From NCBI GenBank assembly GCA_949592205.1, contig CATIUR010000012.1, positions 2,442,501 to 2,506,500 on the forward strand: a DNA stretch of 64,000 bases. Reading direction: 5' to 3'. Below the pieces are notes generated by a model. The model had not been told where the DNA came from. It saw only the letters and a list, made by a program, of their open reading frames with translations, and ran no database searches. The translations under genes and the position numbers were made by a program. Shown here piece by piece: positions 23,928-34,497 of the stretch. The DNA is from Helichrysum umbraculigerum. Taxonomy: Eukaryota; Streptophyta; Magnoliopsida; Asterales; Asteraceae. Position 1 is the stretch's first letter; each line of letters begins with the position of its first letter.

Positions 23928-24104
23928 CCGTATACGGCCTCAGGCACCGTATACGGCCCATATGAGACCGTATACGGCCTATACTACACCGTATACGGCC
24001 CCTACAAGGCCGTATACGGCCCCCTACCCCATATCGTGCTCCGTTTGCTTGTACGTGCTGCTTCGTGAGTTGTACGTGCGATTTGGTGGTTTGCCTATAA
24101 ATAG
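23928..24104 (+). promoter_or_regulatory. B1 5' LTR promoter: five phased palindromes and TATA box
   Basis: CCGTATACGG occurs at 23928, 23947, 23968, 23989 and 24010, with spacing 19, 21, 21, 21 bp. The TATA box CTATAAATAG follows at 24095-24104. The 3' LTR repeats this at 34995-35086. Confidence 0.75.
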
Positions 24105-25888
24105 TGGACATCCCCAACACCTCATTCATACCGACTTTCTCATTTTATTTCTTCCTTACACTTTCTCTGTCACACATCACTCTCTCTCTAGTTTCTCTCT
24201 CTAAGGGATTTTCTCTCTCTAGAATTGAGCTAGTTAGAGAGATAGTTAGGTAGAGGTAGCTTTTTGCTTTTGTACGGAGGCACTCCAAGACATTGTATTT
24301 GCGAAGATCTGTCTGTAATAAATTCGTATCAGGTTCTATTTATATATCTCTTACTTTCCAGTTTTAAACATGTGTTGCTTTGTTTATGCTTGTTTAGGAT
24401 TGTATGCTAGATATATAATGTTAGGCTAGACATTTCTTTGTGTTTACTATGATGTAGTTATGTTAGAATAGTCAAAATGTTTATGCCATGCTGTTACTCT
24501 GCCCGTGTTACTTTAAACTGTGTATGAACTCGTAAACTGAATCTCGAATGTTTATCTATCCAACCTATGCTGTGGTTAGAAGCTTCCTGCTAGAACTTGG
24601 CCAATTACTAGTGGTACGTTCTCTACTTATTCTATACTTGATGATCAATGAACTTGGTATGGCTGTGTTCTCTAGGTTGAAACAAATCATAAGAGACACG
24701 GAGCGTAGGATTAGAGATAGGTTAGATTCATGTTTATTTGTTATATATCTTTGAGAGAACTTTCGAGATATTTATGATTTAATTATTGGTTATCTGCTAT
24801 GCTAGGATTACGGTGTTCTGTTATGTGTTACCCTATCGCATGTTCTTGTTTGATTGTTGCCTTAGGATTAATGCATACTAGAGTTATCTCCTTGGTTCAT
24901 ACCAGTAACTGTATAATTAGGTTTTCAAACACAGAATATTGGTTTACACAGTAGATTAACATGCATGGAATAGTTGTGATGGTTTATATCTGTAATGCTG
25001 AACAATTTAACTGATCGTTAGCCCGATTATCCCAACTTGGTCAGCGGGATTATCCCCGTTCATGTTCTTGTTCAATCAACAATTCACGCTACTATACAGA
25101 CGTCTCTGATGACTGTGACTGGGGACCAGGATTCGAGGATAGTCGTCGGTTGAATTGGTCTGTACATTTGGGAGAACTTCCGATGTATCTGACTTCTATA
25201 ACTGCTATCCACGTGACATGTTACTTATCTGATTGCGGACAACTCTACGTTAGATATTTAATAGGATCGTAGTTGTAGCTCATTAGGATATAGGAAATCT
25301 GCGGGAGTAATGTGGAACCCTAATTAATGTAACGGAAAAACCGTAAAATGCCCTATTACTCGGTATAGTGCTGGAAACACCCATTTGTGGAGTACAAACG
25401 TATGGAAGCCGCGGAACGGTCGTAGGTACAATACTTTGCATTAATTATGTTTCTATCCTCTCCGGATTAGTCATCACATCTAGTAGCCTTACCCTTGACT
25501 ATTCATCAATAACATTTAACGAAATCATAGTAAACACTCGCTTATCCTCTGTTGACCGAGTCTCCGTACAAACCTCTTTAGTTCTGTTTTCTTTATTTAA
25601 TTAGTATTTAGTAATAAAAACAAAACCTATCCAAAAGCTTTTAAAAAAAAAACCCTAGCTGAATCTCCAAAGATAATAAAACTTCCTAGACTCCCATGCC
25701 CGTTGTAGTTTGAAGAACGACACCTGAGTCATACATACCACTTGATGCCCTTTTAGGTCTGTCAGTAGTATACAACTTAGGATTCCCCTGCTCTACAAAT
25801 TTAAAACTCACTGTTCGCCACTTCTATTGCTGTTGGATCAACGACCGAAATCAAATCCGTCCGACCGATAAGGGTGACGACAAGTTTT

Positions 25889-25906
25889 TGGCGCCGCTGC
25901 CGGGGA
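25889..25906 (+). other. Primer-binding site of B1 (tRNA-Asp type)
   Basis: TGGCGCCGCTGCCGGGGA lies seven bases after the LTR end. It is the usual Athila site, with one change from the common TGGCGCCGTTGCC form. Confidence 0.85.
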
Positions 25907-26078
25907 CTACAACGACCGATTTTAGGAATTTTGTTATCTTAGTTATTTAGCGATCCTTACGGAAGATCAAAATCATCCGGAAGTTACAGTTTTTATCCCT
26001 AGGTTAGTTAGTTTTTAATTTCCCGTCCTTAGTTAAACCTATCCTTTCCAAAACCCTATTTTCTTCTTAAAACAAGTT
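25907..26078 (+). other. B1 5' leader
   Basis: 172 bp between the primer site and the gag ATG. No ORF is seen. It would hold packaging signals. Confidence 0.6.
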
Positions 26079-29000
26079 ATGGCGAATCGTATCACTCTCG
26101 CCTCGTCAACCCAACCACTGCTAGAGGGACGAGGAGGACCAATCGTATCACCAACCGACGAAACCATTGAAATCAAGCCACACTTCATTAAATTACTTAA
26201 ATCTCAGTGTCAATTTCATGGTCTTTTGGTTGAAAATCCAAACGCCCATCTTAACAAATTCATCAACCTTTCCGACTCTTTCGAACAAACCGGATCCAGT
26301 GTCAAAGTCACCCGACTTCACCTGTTTCCTTACTCTTTAGCTCTCCGAGCTCAGACATGGTTTTATGAACTCAAACCCAATTCGATTCATACATGGGAGG
26401 AGATGGCTACTAAGTTCTTGGCTAAGTTTTTCCCTCCGTCCCTACAAACCAAGCTCAAAAATGAAATCATTAACTTTCGTCAAGGAGCTACTGAATCATT
26501 AAGCTCAGCTTGGGAACGCTTTAAGAATCTGCTTGGAAGATGTCCGAATCATCAGTTGGCCGAAACGAATCTGGTCTGCACATTCTACAACAGTCTGAAT
26601 CCTCATCACCAACAAACCCTCGATGCTGCTTCATCCGGAAATTTCATGCTACATACTTCAGAAGAAGCCTGGAAGTTGATTGAGATGATAACGATGCACC
26701 AACATGACTTGGAGTTTGATGAATCAACCTCGGAAGACAAAGACACTTCTACTCAAGCGTTCGACACTTTAAAAGCTCAACTCGAATCCATCTCTAAAGT
26801 TGTTAAGGATATGCAAGACTCTTCCAAATCTAGGAAGCAACCTCAACGGCTCTTCTCACACTCGAAGCCCAAGGAAGACGTTCTCGCCACATCAGGAGCC
26901 ACTGATCAAATCATTCATTCAAAATCTTTCACTCAGCGGTTATCCAAACAACCTATCTCTCATTTGTTAGTTCCCTCTACACCCTCTACTTCCTTTCAAT
27001 TGTCTTCTCGTCTAAACAATACGATTTTCAATAACTTCATGGTTGAGCAAAATAATAAAAACAAACAAATTGTTGATTTTCAAAACCAAATTGATTATTT
27101 GCTCAGAATTTCAAACGATTTAATTAAAAACATGGAGGATAATGTTAAAAGATTGTTTTTAAAAGTTGAGGAGAAGCAAAGAGAAGAAGCGATTAGCAAA
27201 GCTATTCATCATTCATCTTATGATTATGATGATATCCTTGTTGTCACTAGAGGCGGAAAAGAGACTAAGAATGAGAAATCAAAAGATATTCCTCCAGACG
27301 AGCCTTCTAGTTCTTCTGATTCAGTACCTGTTGACACTCCTGTCACCTCTCCTGAACCAGAATCTTCCAAAGCCTCAGAAGTAGTTAAACTAACATGTAT
27401 ACCTTTCCCTGGTAGGCTTAAGAAAGAAAAACACGAAGCCCAGTTTGGAAAATATCTAGAGATGTTCAAAAGCTTACACTTAAACGTTCGATTATTAGAT
27501 GCTTTAGTTGAAATGCCTAGTTGTGCCAAATTCTTTAAAGAACTTATATCCAACAAAGAAAAACTCTGACAAATAGTGAACTTGCCCTTAGACGCAGAAT
27601 GCTCTTTAATTATGCAACAAGGACTGCCCCCAAAGCTAGGAGACACTGGCCGTTTCACTATTCCTTGTTACCTTAAGGATGTTCAAATAAGTAACGCCTT
27701 AGCTGACTTAGGAGCTAGTGTAAACCTTATGCCATACTTGCTTTATAGGAAACTAGGATTAAGCGAACTTTTACCAACCCGTATGACCATCCAATTAGCT
27801 GATAGATCAGTTAAACTCCCTCGAGGAATTGCTGAAGATATTATGGTACGTGTTGATAAATTCGTCTTTCCTGTTGATTTTGTTGTTATGAATATTGAGG
27901 AAGACACTCAGGTACCACTCATCCTTGGTAGACCTTTCCTAAATACTGCCAAGGCTGTCATTGACGTAAATGAAAAATCTTTAAAACTTAGAGTGGGAAC
28001 TGAGGAAGTCACCTTCAATGTCGATAAACTAGTGAAACTTCCTATGGGAGAAGACCTTGGTCTTGTAGATTCTATGCAGGAAATAATTGAAGAACACTTG
28101 GAAGAAATCCTCGTAGTAAGCAGCATTAATCCCCTTCCAAACACTGTCATCACAACAAGGAAAATCTGTGAAGAAGGTGCAGGTCTATGCTCAGCTATCT
28201 CGGATCCATCCATTGCATCAAAGGAAGTACTATTACCTTTAAAGAATTCCAACTTACAGCCCAACAGATTTATCACTGCTGTACCACTTGGGCAAGGCAC
28301 TCCGGTCACTCTCTTGAGAAGAAGCCCTACTTCTGAAGTCCCTGATTCATCTCTCTCAAAAGAAGAAATTCTGAAGACTCTCAAGGAAATGGAGTCAATG
28401 CTTAAACCATCCGATCCGCAACTTTCTAAAAGTTGTGAAAACTTGAAACCAGAGATTACTTTTACCACATCTTCTTCAGCTAAGTTTCAGAGATTTGCAC
28501 TCACAAAGGACAACAAAGAAATAATCACTGAAGATAATGTAATCTCTCAATCTTCCCAAGTAAAATATGAGCTGAGAAAAGATGAGCTTTACAACAATAC
28601 AGAATGGGTTGAAATAGCATCAGCCGACATTCCAGAGGCACCTGCAGTTGAGTCAGATTATCAGACAACATACGATGAGCTTAAGAGAGACGAGATTGCC
28701 AGGATGAAGCCTTCAACTGAAGAACCACCCGAATTGGAGCTAAAGGAACTCCCCTCACACCTTGAATATGCTTTTCTCGAAGGAACTTCGCACTTACCAA
28801 TTATCATATCCAAAGATCTGAAGCCCGAAGAGAAAGCACTACTCATTAAGGTTCTAAAGTCACATAAGAAAGCGATTGCATGGAAAATCTCTGACATACA
28901 AGGGATCAGCCCAAATTACTGCACTCACAAGATCTTAATGGAAAATGACTTCAGGCCTTCCATTCAAAGGCAAAGGAGAGTTAACCCAATGATTCAAGAC

Positions 29001-31646
29001 GTGGTGAAAAAGGAGGTTATCAAACTCTTGGATGCTGGTCTAATTTACCCTATTTCGGATTCCCCATGGGTCAGTCCATTTCAAGTCGTCCTAAAGAAAG
29101 GAGGCATGACGGTCATCGCTAACGAAGACAACGAGTTGATTCCAACACGAACCGTCACCGGTTGGAGGGTATGTATCGACTATCAGAAACTAAATGAAGC
29201 TACACGCAAAGATCACTTCCCTCTACCGTTCATTGATCAGATGCTTGAAAGATTGTCAGGAAACGAATTCTATTGCTTCCTCGACGGTTTCTCTGGCTAT
29301 TTTCAGATACCTCTCGATCCAAAGGATCAAGAAAAGACAACGTTCACCTGTCCATACGGAACCTTTGCCTACCGACGTATGCCATTTGGCTTATGCAATG
29401 CACCGGCGACATTTCAAAGATGCATGGTAGCAATCTTCCATGACATGATTGAACAAAGCATGGAAGTGTTCATGGATGATTTTTCGGTTTTCGGAGATTC
29501 GTTCACCACTTGTCTTTCTAACTTGAACAGAATGCTCACCCGATGTGAAGAATCGAACCTAGTTCTGAATTGGGAAAAATGCCATTTCATGGTAAAAGAA
29601 GGCATAGTTTTAGGACACCGTATATCCAAAGCTGGAATTGAAGTTGACAAAGCAAAAGTCGAGACCATCTCAAAACTTCCACCACCCACCTCTGTTAAAG
29701 CCATCCGCAGTTTTCTAGGACACGCCGGGTTCTACCGTCGCTTTATCAAAGATTTCTCTAAGATATCCCGACCTATGACTCATCTCCTTGAAAAAGATAC
29801 TCCGTTTGTCTTTACAGACGAATGTCTCAAGGCCTTCGATCATCTCAAAGATCTGCTTGTTCATGCACCGATCATGGTTGCTCCAGACTGGAGTCTCCCA
29901 TTTGAAATCATGTGCGACGCCAGTGATTTCGCAGTCGGAGCAGTTCTGGGACAGCGGAAGGAGAAACAGTTTCAACCAATATACTACGCCAGCAAAACGC
30001 TCACTGACGCCCAAGAAAATTATACAACTACAGAAAAAGAACTGCTAGCGGTAGTATTTGCTTTTGATAAATTTCGTTCTTATCTAATCTTGTCCAAAAC
30101 TATTGTCTATACAGATCACTCAACTCTGAAATATCTTTTTAAGAAGCAAGATGCTAAACCTCGCCTTCTACGATGGATTTTACTCCTTCAAGAATTCGAC
30201 ATCGAGATCAAAGACAAAAAAGGAGCAGAAAACGTCGCGGCGGACCATCTTAGCCGATTAGAGAATCCTTCAATGGATAAGTTGCACGAAAAAGACATTC
30301 AAGACCAGTTTCCAGAAGAACAACTCATGCATATTGGTAGATACCATCAAGGGTCATGATCTACCAATGATCCCTGGTATGCTGACTATGCCAATTATTT
30401 GGTGGGAAAAATTGTACCTAAAGGGATGCCAACCTCTCGAAGACAAAAATTCTTCCGCGATATAAAGTATTACTATTGGGACAATCCTTTCCTCTTTAAG
30501 GTTTGCCCTGATCAGATCATTAGAAGATGCGTTGATGGGAAAGAGGCAGAACACATCTTACATCAAAGCCACCATGGACCTACTGGAGGACATCACGGTA
30601 CTAACATGACCGCAAGAAAAGTGTACGATGCCGGCTTTTTCTGGCCAACCATATTTCGAGATGCATACGATCTGGTGAGACGCTGCGATATCTGCCAAAG
30701 ACAAGGCAATATAACAGCACGGAATGAAATGCCACTCACAAACATCCAGGCTGTGGAAATCTTCGATATCTGGGGATTAGATTTCATGGGACCATTCCCT
30801 AAATCTAACGCTAAAGAATACATCTTGGTTGCAGTCGACTACGTCTCCAGGTGGGCCGAAGCCCAAGCTCTCCCAACAAATGACGCCAAAGTGGTAACCA
30901 AATTTCTCAAAAAGCTATTTAGTCGATTTGGAACTCCAAAAGCAATAATTAGTGATCATGGTACACACTTTTGCAACGTTCAATTCATGAAAGTTCTGCA
31001 GCAGTATGGTGTCACTCACAAAACATCAACAGCTTATCACCCCCAAACAAATGGGCAAGCTGAGGCAACAAATCGAGCTTTAAAAAGAATCTTGGAAAGA
31101 ACCGTTGGTAATCATGGGTACAAATGGGCTGAAAAATTAGATGATGCATTGTGGGCATTCAGAACCGCCTATAAAACACCATTAGGAACCACACCATATC
31201 GTCTAGTTTATGGCAAGGCATGTCACTTACCAATAGAGCTGGAATTTAAAGCATACTGGGCTTTGAAGAACTGCAACTTAGATATTTCTACAGCTGGAGC
31301 AAATAGGCGAACGCAGTTGAATGAGTTAGCCGAACTAAGGGATCAGGCATATGACAGTTCGTTAAACTTCAAAGAACGAACTAAGAAAATTCACGATGCT
31401 AAGCTGAGGCCCTCACAATTCAAAACAGGAGATAAAGTGCTGCTTTTCAATTCGCGATTCAAGAAATTCTCTGGCAAATTCAAGATCAGGTGGAGCGGAC
31501 CATTCATAGTATCAAAGGTATTTCCTTACGGTGCAGTCGAACTCGAGGCACCAGAAGGTAATTTTAAGGTTAATGGTCATCGCTTAAAGCATTACTTCAA
31601 AGACTTTCCCATCAGGGAAGATGTCTTTATCTTTGAACCACCGTGA
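26079..31646 (+). pseudogene. B1 gag-pol polyprotein (one frame, two premature TGA)
   Basis: A single frame of 1,856 codons, stop included. Order: gag capsid (MANRITLASSTQPLLEGRGG; TWEEMATKFLAKFFPPS; AWERFKNLLGRCPNH; residues 1-210), coiled-coil-like gag tail (about 300-380) without a zinc knuckle, protease (LADLGASVNLMPY, about 543-556; LGRPFLNTAKAVIDV), RT (fingers near 990-1040; FMDDFSVF near 1131), RNase H (MCDASDFAVGAVLGQR near 1280), integrase HHCC (HQSHHGPTGGHHG to CDICQR, about 1495-1540), and catalytic Asp/Asp/Glu in WGLDFMGPF, ISDHGTHF and GQAEATNR. TGA at 27567-27569 replaces an Arg codon kept in B2. TGA at 30357-30359 replaces a Gln position. The start is the Athila MANR-type gag start, 172 bp after the primer site. 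Confidence 0.92.
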
Positions 31647-31665
31647 GTCGACAGAAAGGTACAAA

Positions 31666-31715
31666 GAGTCAAGCTAGAGACTCGTAAAACAAGCGCTCTT
31701 GGGAGGCACCCCAAG
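31666..31715 (+). other. Conserved double-hairpin element after pol (B1 copy)
   Basis: GAGTC-AAGCTAGA-GACTC (31666-31683), AAGCGCT box (31691-31697), CTTGGG-AGGCAC-CCCAAG (31698-31715). It starts 19 nt after the pol TGA. Best reference copy for the motif. Confidence 0.74.
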
Positions 31716-31886
31716 CCTATCTTTATTTCTGTCATTTTTATTTCTTAGTTTATTTTTATTAAGTATGGTTACCTCTGAACTAATAAAATTGCAGGCTTGC
31801 CACATATCTGACTTCGAATTGCAAAATCCGAGATAAGTATTGACTATCACTATTAGCATTACCTGTTTATTTTATCTTGTTTCAGG

Positions 31887-32546
31887 ATGGACGCTGTTGA
31901 CGCTGATCATGTAGCTGCGAGACCACGCAGACGACACAAACCCCGTAGACGCAGGGTACAGAGAGCGGCTATGCTGACCATCACTGAGGAGGACCTGACT
32001 GATGTCCCGATCACTCACGAGGAGTTGCCCGATGAGAGGCCCTCATCACCTTTGCCAGCCCCCGTACCCACTTTCGAGTACGGTATCACTGCGGCTGACC
32101 CAGCTGCTTCGTGGGCCCTCTTTCGGACACTCTCCATCCAGCATGACATCATGTCTTCTATCTGTGAGCAGCTCGAGATTCCGAGACCTGATGCCATTCC
32201 CTACAGGCTTGGCCCAGATCCAGGACCATCTCGACTTCCATGGTTCTTCTGTCCTCCTGCTGATCCACCTATTCTCTCTACTGCTGGACCTTCCACTGGT
32301 CCCACTACTGCAGCTGCTGATCTTGATCCAACATTACCCACAGGATTTGCATCACCAGATCACAGCCTCACAGAGCAACTTCTGTCCAGTTTTGATGCTC
32401 ATACTCCTGTCACTTCCTCTGACGAGATCGTGAGTCAGGCTATGGCTGCTATGGATTTCTCCATTCCATCCCCGACTTCTGTTTTCGACAGGGACGTTGA
32501 GGCAGAGTTTGATCCTGACACTGACGACCTACTTGATGATTACTAG
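31887..32546 (+). CDS. B1 ORF3: small Arg-rich/acidic protein of unknown function
   Basis: 219 residues, intact, starting MDAVDADHVAARPRRRHKPRR, 240 nt after the pol stop. It is the counterpart of the B2 protein at 14784-15443. The two share an Arg-rich N-terminus, the central EEDLTD, ITHEE, ERPSSP, EYGIT, WALFRTL and QHDIMS blocks, PDPGPSR, and an acidic end FDPDTDDLLDDY. The C-terminal half is Pro/Ser/Thr-rich. No transmembrane helix is visible. Athila elements can carry an env-like ORF in this position, but this protein is much shorter and lacks envelope features. It may bind nucleic acid through the Arg-rich tail (inference). How it would be translated (splicing, reinitiation) is not shown. 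Confidence 0.75.
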   Translation: MDAVDADHVAARPRRRHKPRRRRVQRAAMLTITEEDLTDVPITHEELPDERPSSPLPAPVPTFEYGITAADPAASWALFRTLSIQHDIMSSICEQLEIPRPDAIPYRLGPDPGPSRLPWFFCPPADPPILSTAGPSTGPTTAAADLDPTLPTGFASPDHSLTEQLLSSFDAHTPVTSSDEIVSQAMAAMDFSIPSPTSVFDRDVEAEFDPDTDDLLDDY

Positions 32547-34482
32547 ATTTTATCTTTATTATTTACTTTCTGTATTATGACTCTGTACTTACGCTTTAGA
32601 CCTGCTACCTAGATGAGATACTGTGATATGTGTGTCGTGGTTTATTGCAGAATTCAGCTTTGTGTGGAATGGATGATCTTAAATGAGCCTGGTCCTTAAA
32701 ATCCAGCAATTCACTAGCACCACTCCTACACAAACCTGGTCTATTCCAGTAAACACAAATGGGGAGTCTCTCTGTTCCTTTCTCCCCGTTTCAATTATGT
32801 TTATTATGCCTATGTTAGTACATTTAATTTTTGTACCTCATCCTAAAGTTATCACTAAGTGTGGGATTCCAGCCCAAATTAAACACTTGAGAAACATCTA
32901 CTTACATGTTCAAACTCTAAGTGTGGGATTTTACTAAGTAAAATCTCTACTCAAGAGAACATTAGGGACAATGTTCCTATAAGTGTGGGATGGTAGGTAT
33001 AGAATACCTTAATAGGTGATTTTTATGTCCAATAGTAATCTTTTTTTCAAAAATAAGGTCAAATTTTTTCAAAATCAATGAGTCTAACTCAATTTTTGAG
33101 TCTCAAATACTACTGAGAAAAACCATTTTCAAAATATAAGTATGATATTTCTAAAAGCCTAAAGGAAATAAGGTAGAAATTGCTTAAACAAGAAGTAATA
33201 ATTGAAGGAACATGACTAGACACATACAACCCTTTGCAGTGAGGTATCTTGAGCCCAAAAGCATTCATCCTTAATGCTTCACTTTCAATTCTTGTGTGTA
33301 TGCCGATGTCTGTATCTCTGAATTAGAACTTGCTCTTGACATACGCTTCGAGACCATATTGGTGTGTACCGTATGCGGTATAGGTGCAATTAGATGACCT
33401 TGACATTCCTTAGGACTTAACCCATTTCTTACATATCTTTTCAAGCCCAAAACCGTTTCCGATGCTCATTTTTAGTATCGAAGATCCGCTTAGTATACCC
33501 TGTTGAGCCTAAACCCTTCATTTCTTCAAAACCCTAATTATCACCCACTTCCCAAAAAAATTACCTCCAAACTTATCTTGGAATTTCTGAGGTTATGAAG
33601 AACAACCTTTTAGAATATCTGTTTCAAATATCCTACTCATTCGCATTCTCCAGAATCAAGCTTCTCAAATGGTGCGGGAAAATTAGCACACAAGAGAACT
33701 GGAAGGACGATGGTACGGGAAAAATTAGCACCTGGAAAAGAACCAAAATGATCAAGATAAGAGGAAAAGATTTCTAAAGGATTCAAAATATAAATTCCTT
33801 GGAAATTCTCTAAAAGAAATTCTGAAGAAAAGAAAAGAAGAAAAAGAAAAGAAGAAAAAGAAAAGAAAAGAAAAGAAAAGAAAATAGCTCTGCAAATAAA
33901 GCTGAAAGTTTCAAAGCATAACTCTTCATGAAAAAAAAACCCGGCAAAAGCTGAAACAGCTACCAACTCTCCGCTCCCCTCCGTTCTAAATAAAGTTGTT
34001 CATAATCTCAGTGATTTTAGGATAAGCTAAACACCCTCACAAACCACTATCCATACCCTTCACCCTCACCAAACATTACAACCCTCTGAATGTCTTGAGA
34101 TAATTAGCACCGTCCTCACCTAAATGGTGGAGATCCGATTCTCGATCAAGCCTATGACGATGAGTGCAGCATGACTGGCTACTTTGAGCGATTTCGTTTG
34201 AGCTAGATTGATAGGAAACCCGATACACTTTGAGTGAATTGAGTGACCACCTATAGTGAGATCGCCTAGTCATGTGTACTCCAAGATCATGAGATTTGGA
34301 TGTACGCCTAAGAGAATCTCTTCTTGTTTATGGAAGGATCATCTTATCCTCCTCCACACTTTTAGAAGTAACTGACTCATATGAGGAAATGCTAATCTCG
34401 GAACATATTCTCTGACTCGCCCCTAAAAACATGACCTAAAAATATTTTTCAGAGAGTTGTTGCTTGAGGACAAGCAACGTCT
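32547..34482 (+). other. B1 3' untranslated region
   Basis: No gene recognised. Contains polypurine-tract copies AAGTGTGGGAT at 32857, 32919 and 32981, a hairpin TACCG-TATG-CGGTA at 33367-33380, and a GAAAAG-rich purine tract at about 33820-33890. It is matched block by block by B2 12865-14783, and partly by C 57632-59987. Confidence 0.7.
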
Positions 34483-34493
34483 AAGTGTGGGAT
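34483..34493 (+). other. Polypurine tract of B1
   Basis: AAGTGTGGGAT, followed by AACT and the LTR start at 34498. Fourth copy of this 11-mer in the element. Confidence 0.78.
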
Positions 34494-34497
34494 AACT

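Larger units (their letters stand above)
20692..25882 (+). repeat. 5' LTR of B1 (interrupted by S1)
   Basis: LTR halves at 20692-20753 and 23493-25882 (23488-23492 is the second TCTTT copy). Starts TGATGTGACGTAAAAAGTC and ends GGGTGACGACA. It contains five phased palindromes, a TATA box, and poly-pyrimidine CTCTCTCTAG stretches after the presumed start site. Confidence 0.9.

Noticed and set aside
23714..24204. Open frames around the palindrome array of B1
   Set aside because: They are promoter and repeat sequence. The open frame follows from the CCGTATACGG repeats.
31647..31749. Stop-codon readthrough driven by the hairpin after pol
   Set aside because: In B1 the frame stays open for about 30 codons, but in D it closes within about ten codons, so readthrough is not a shared feature.
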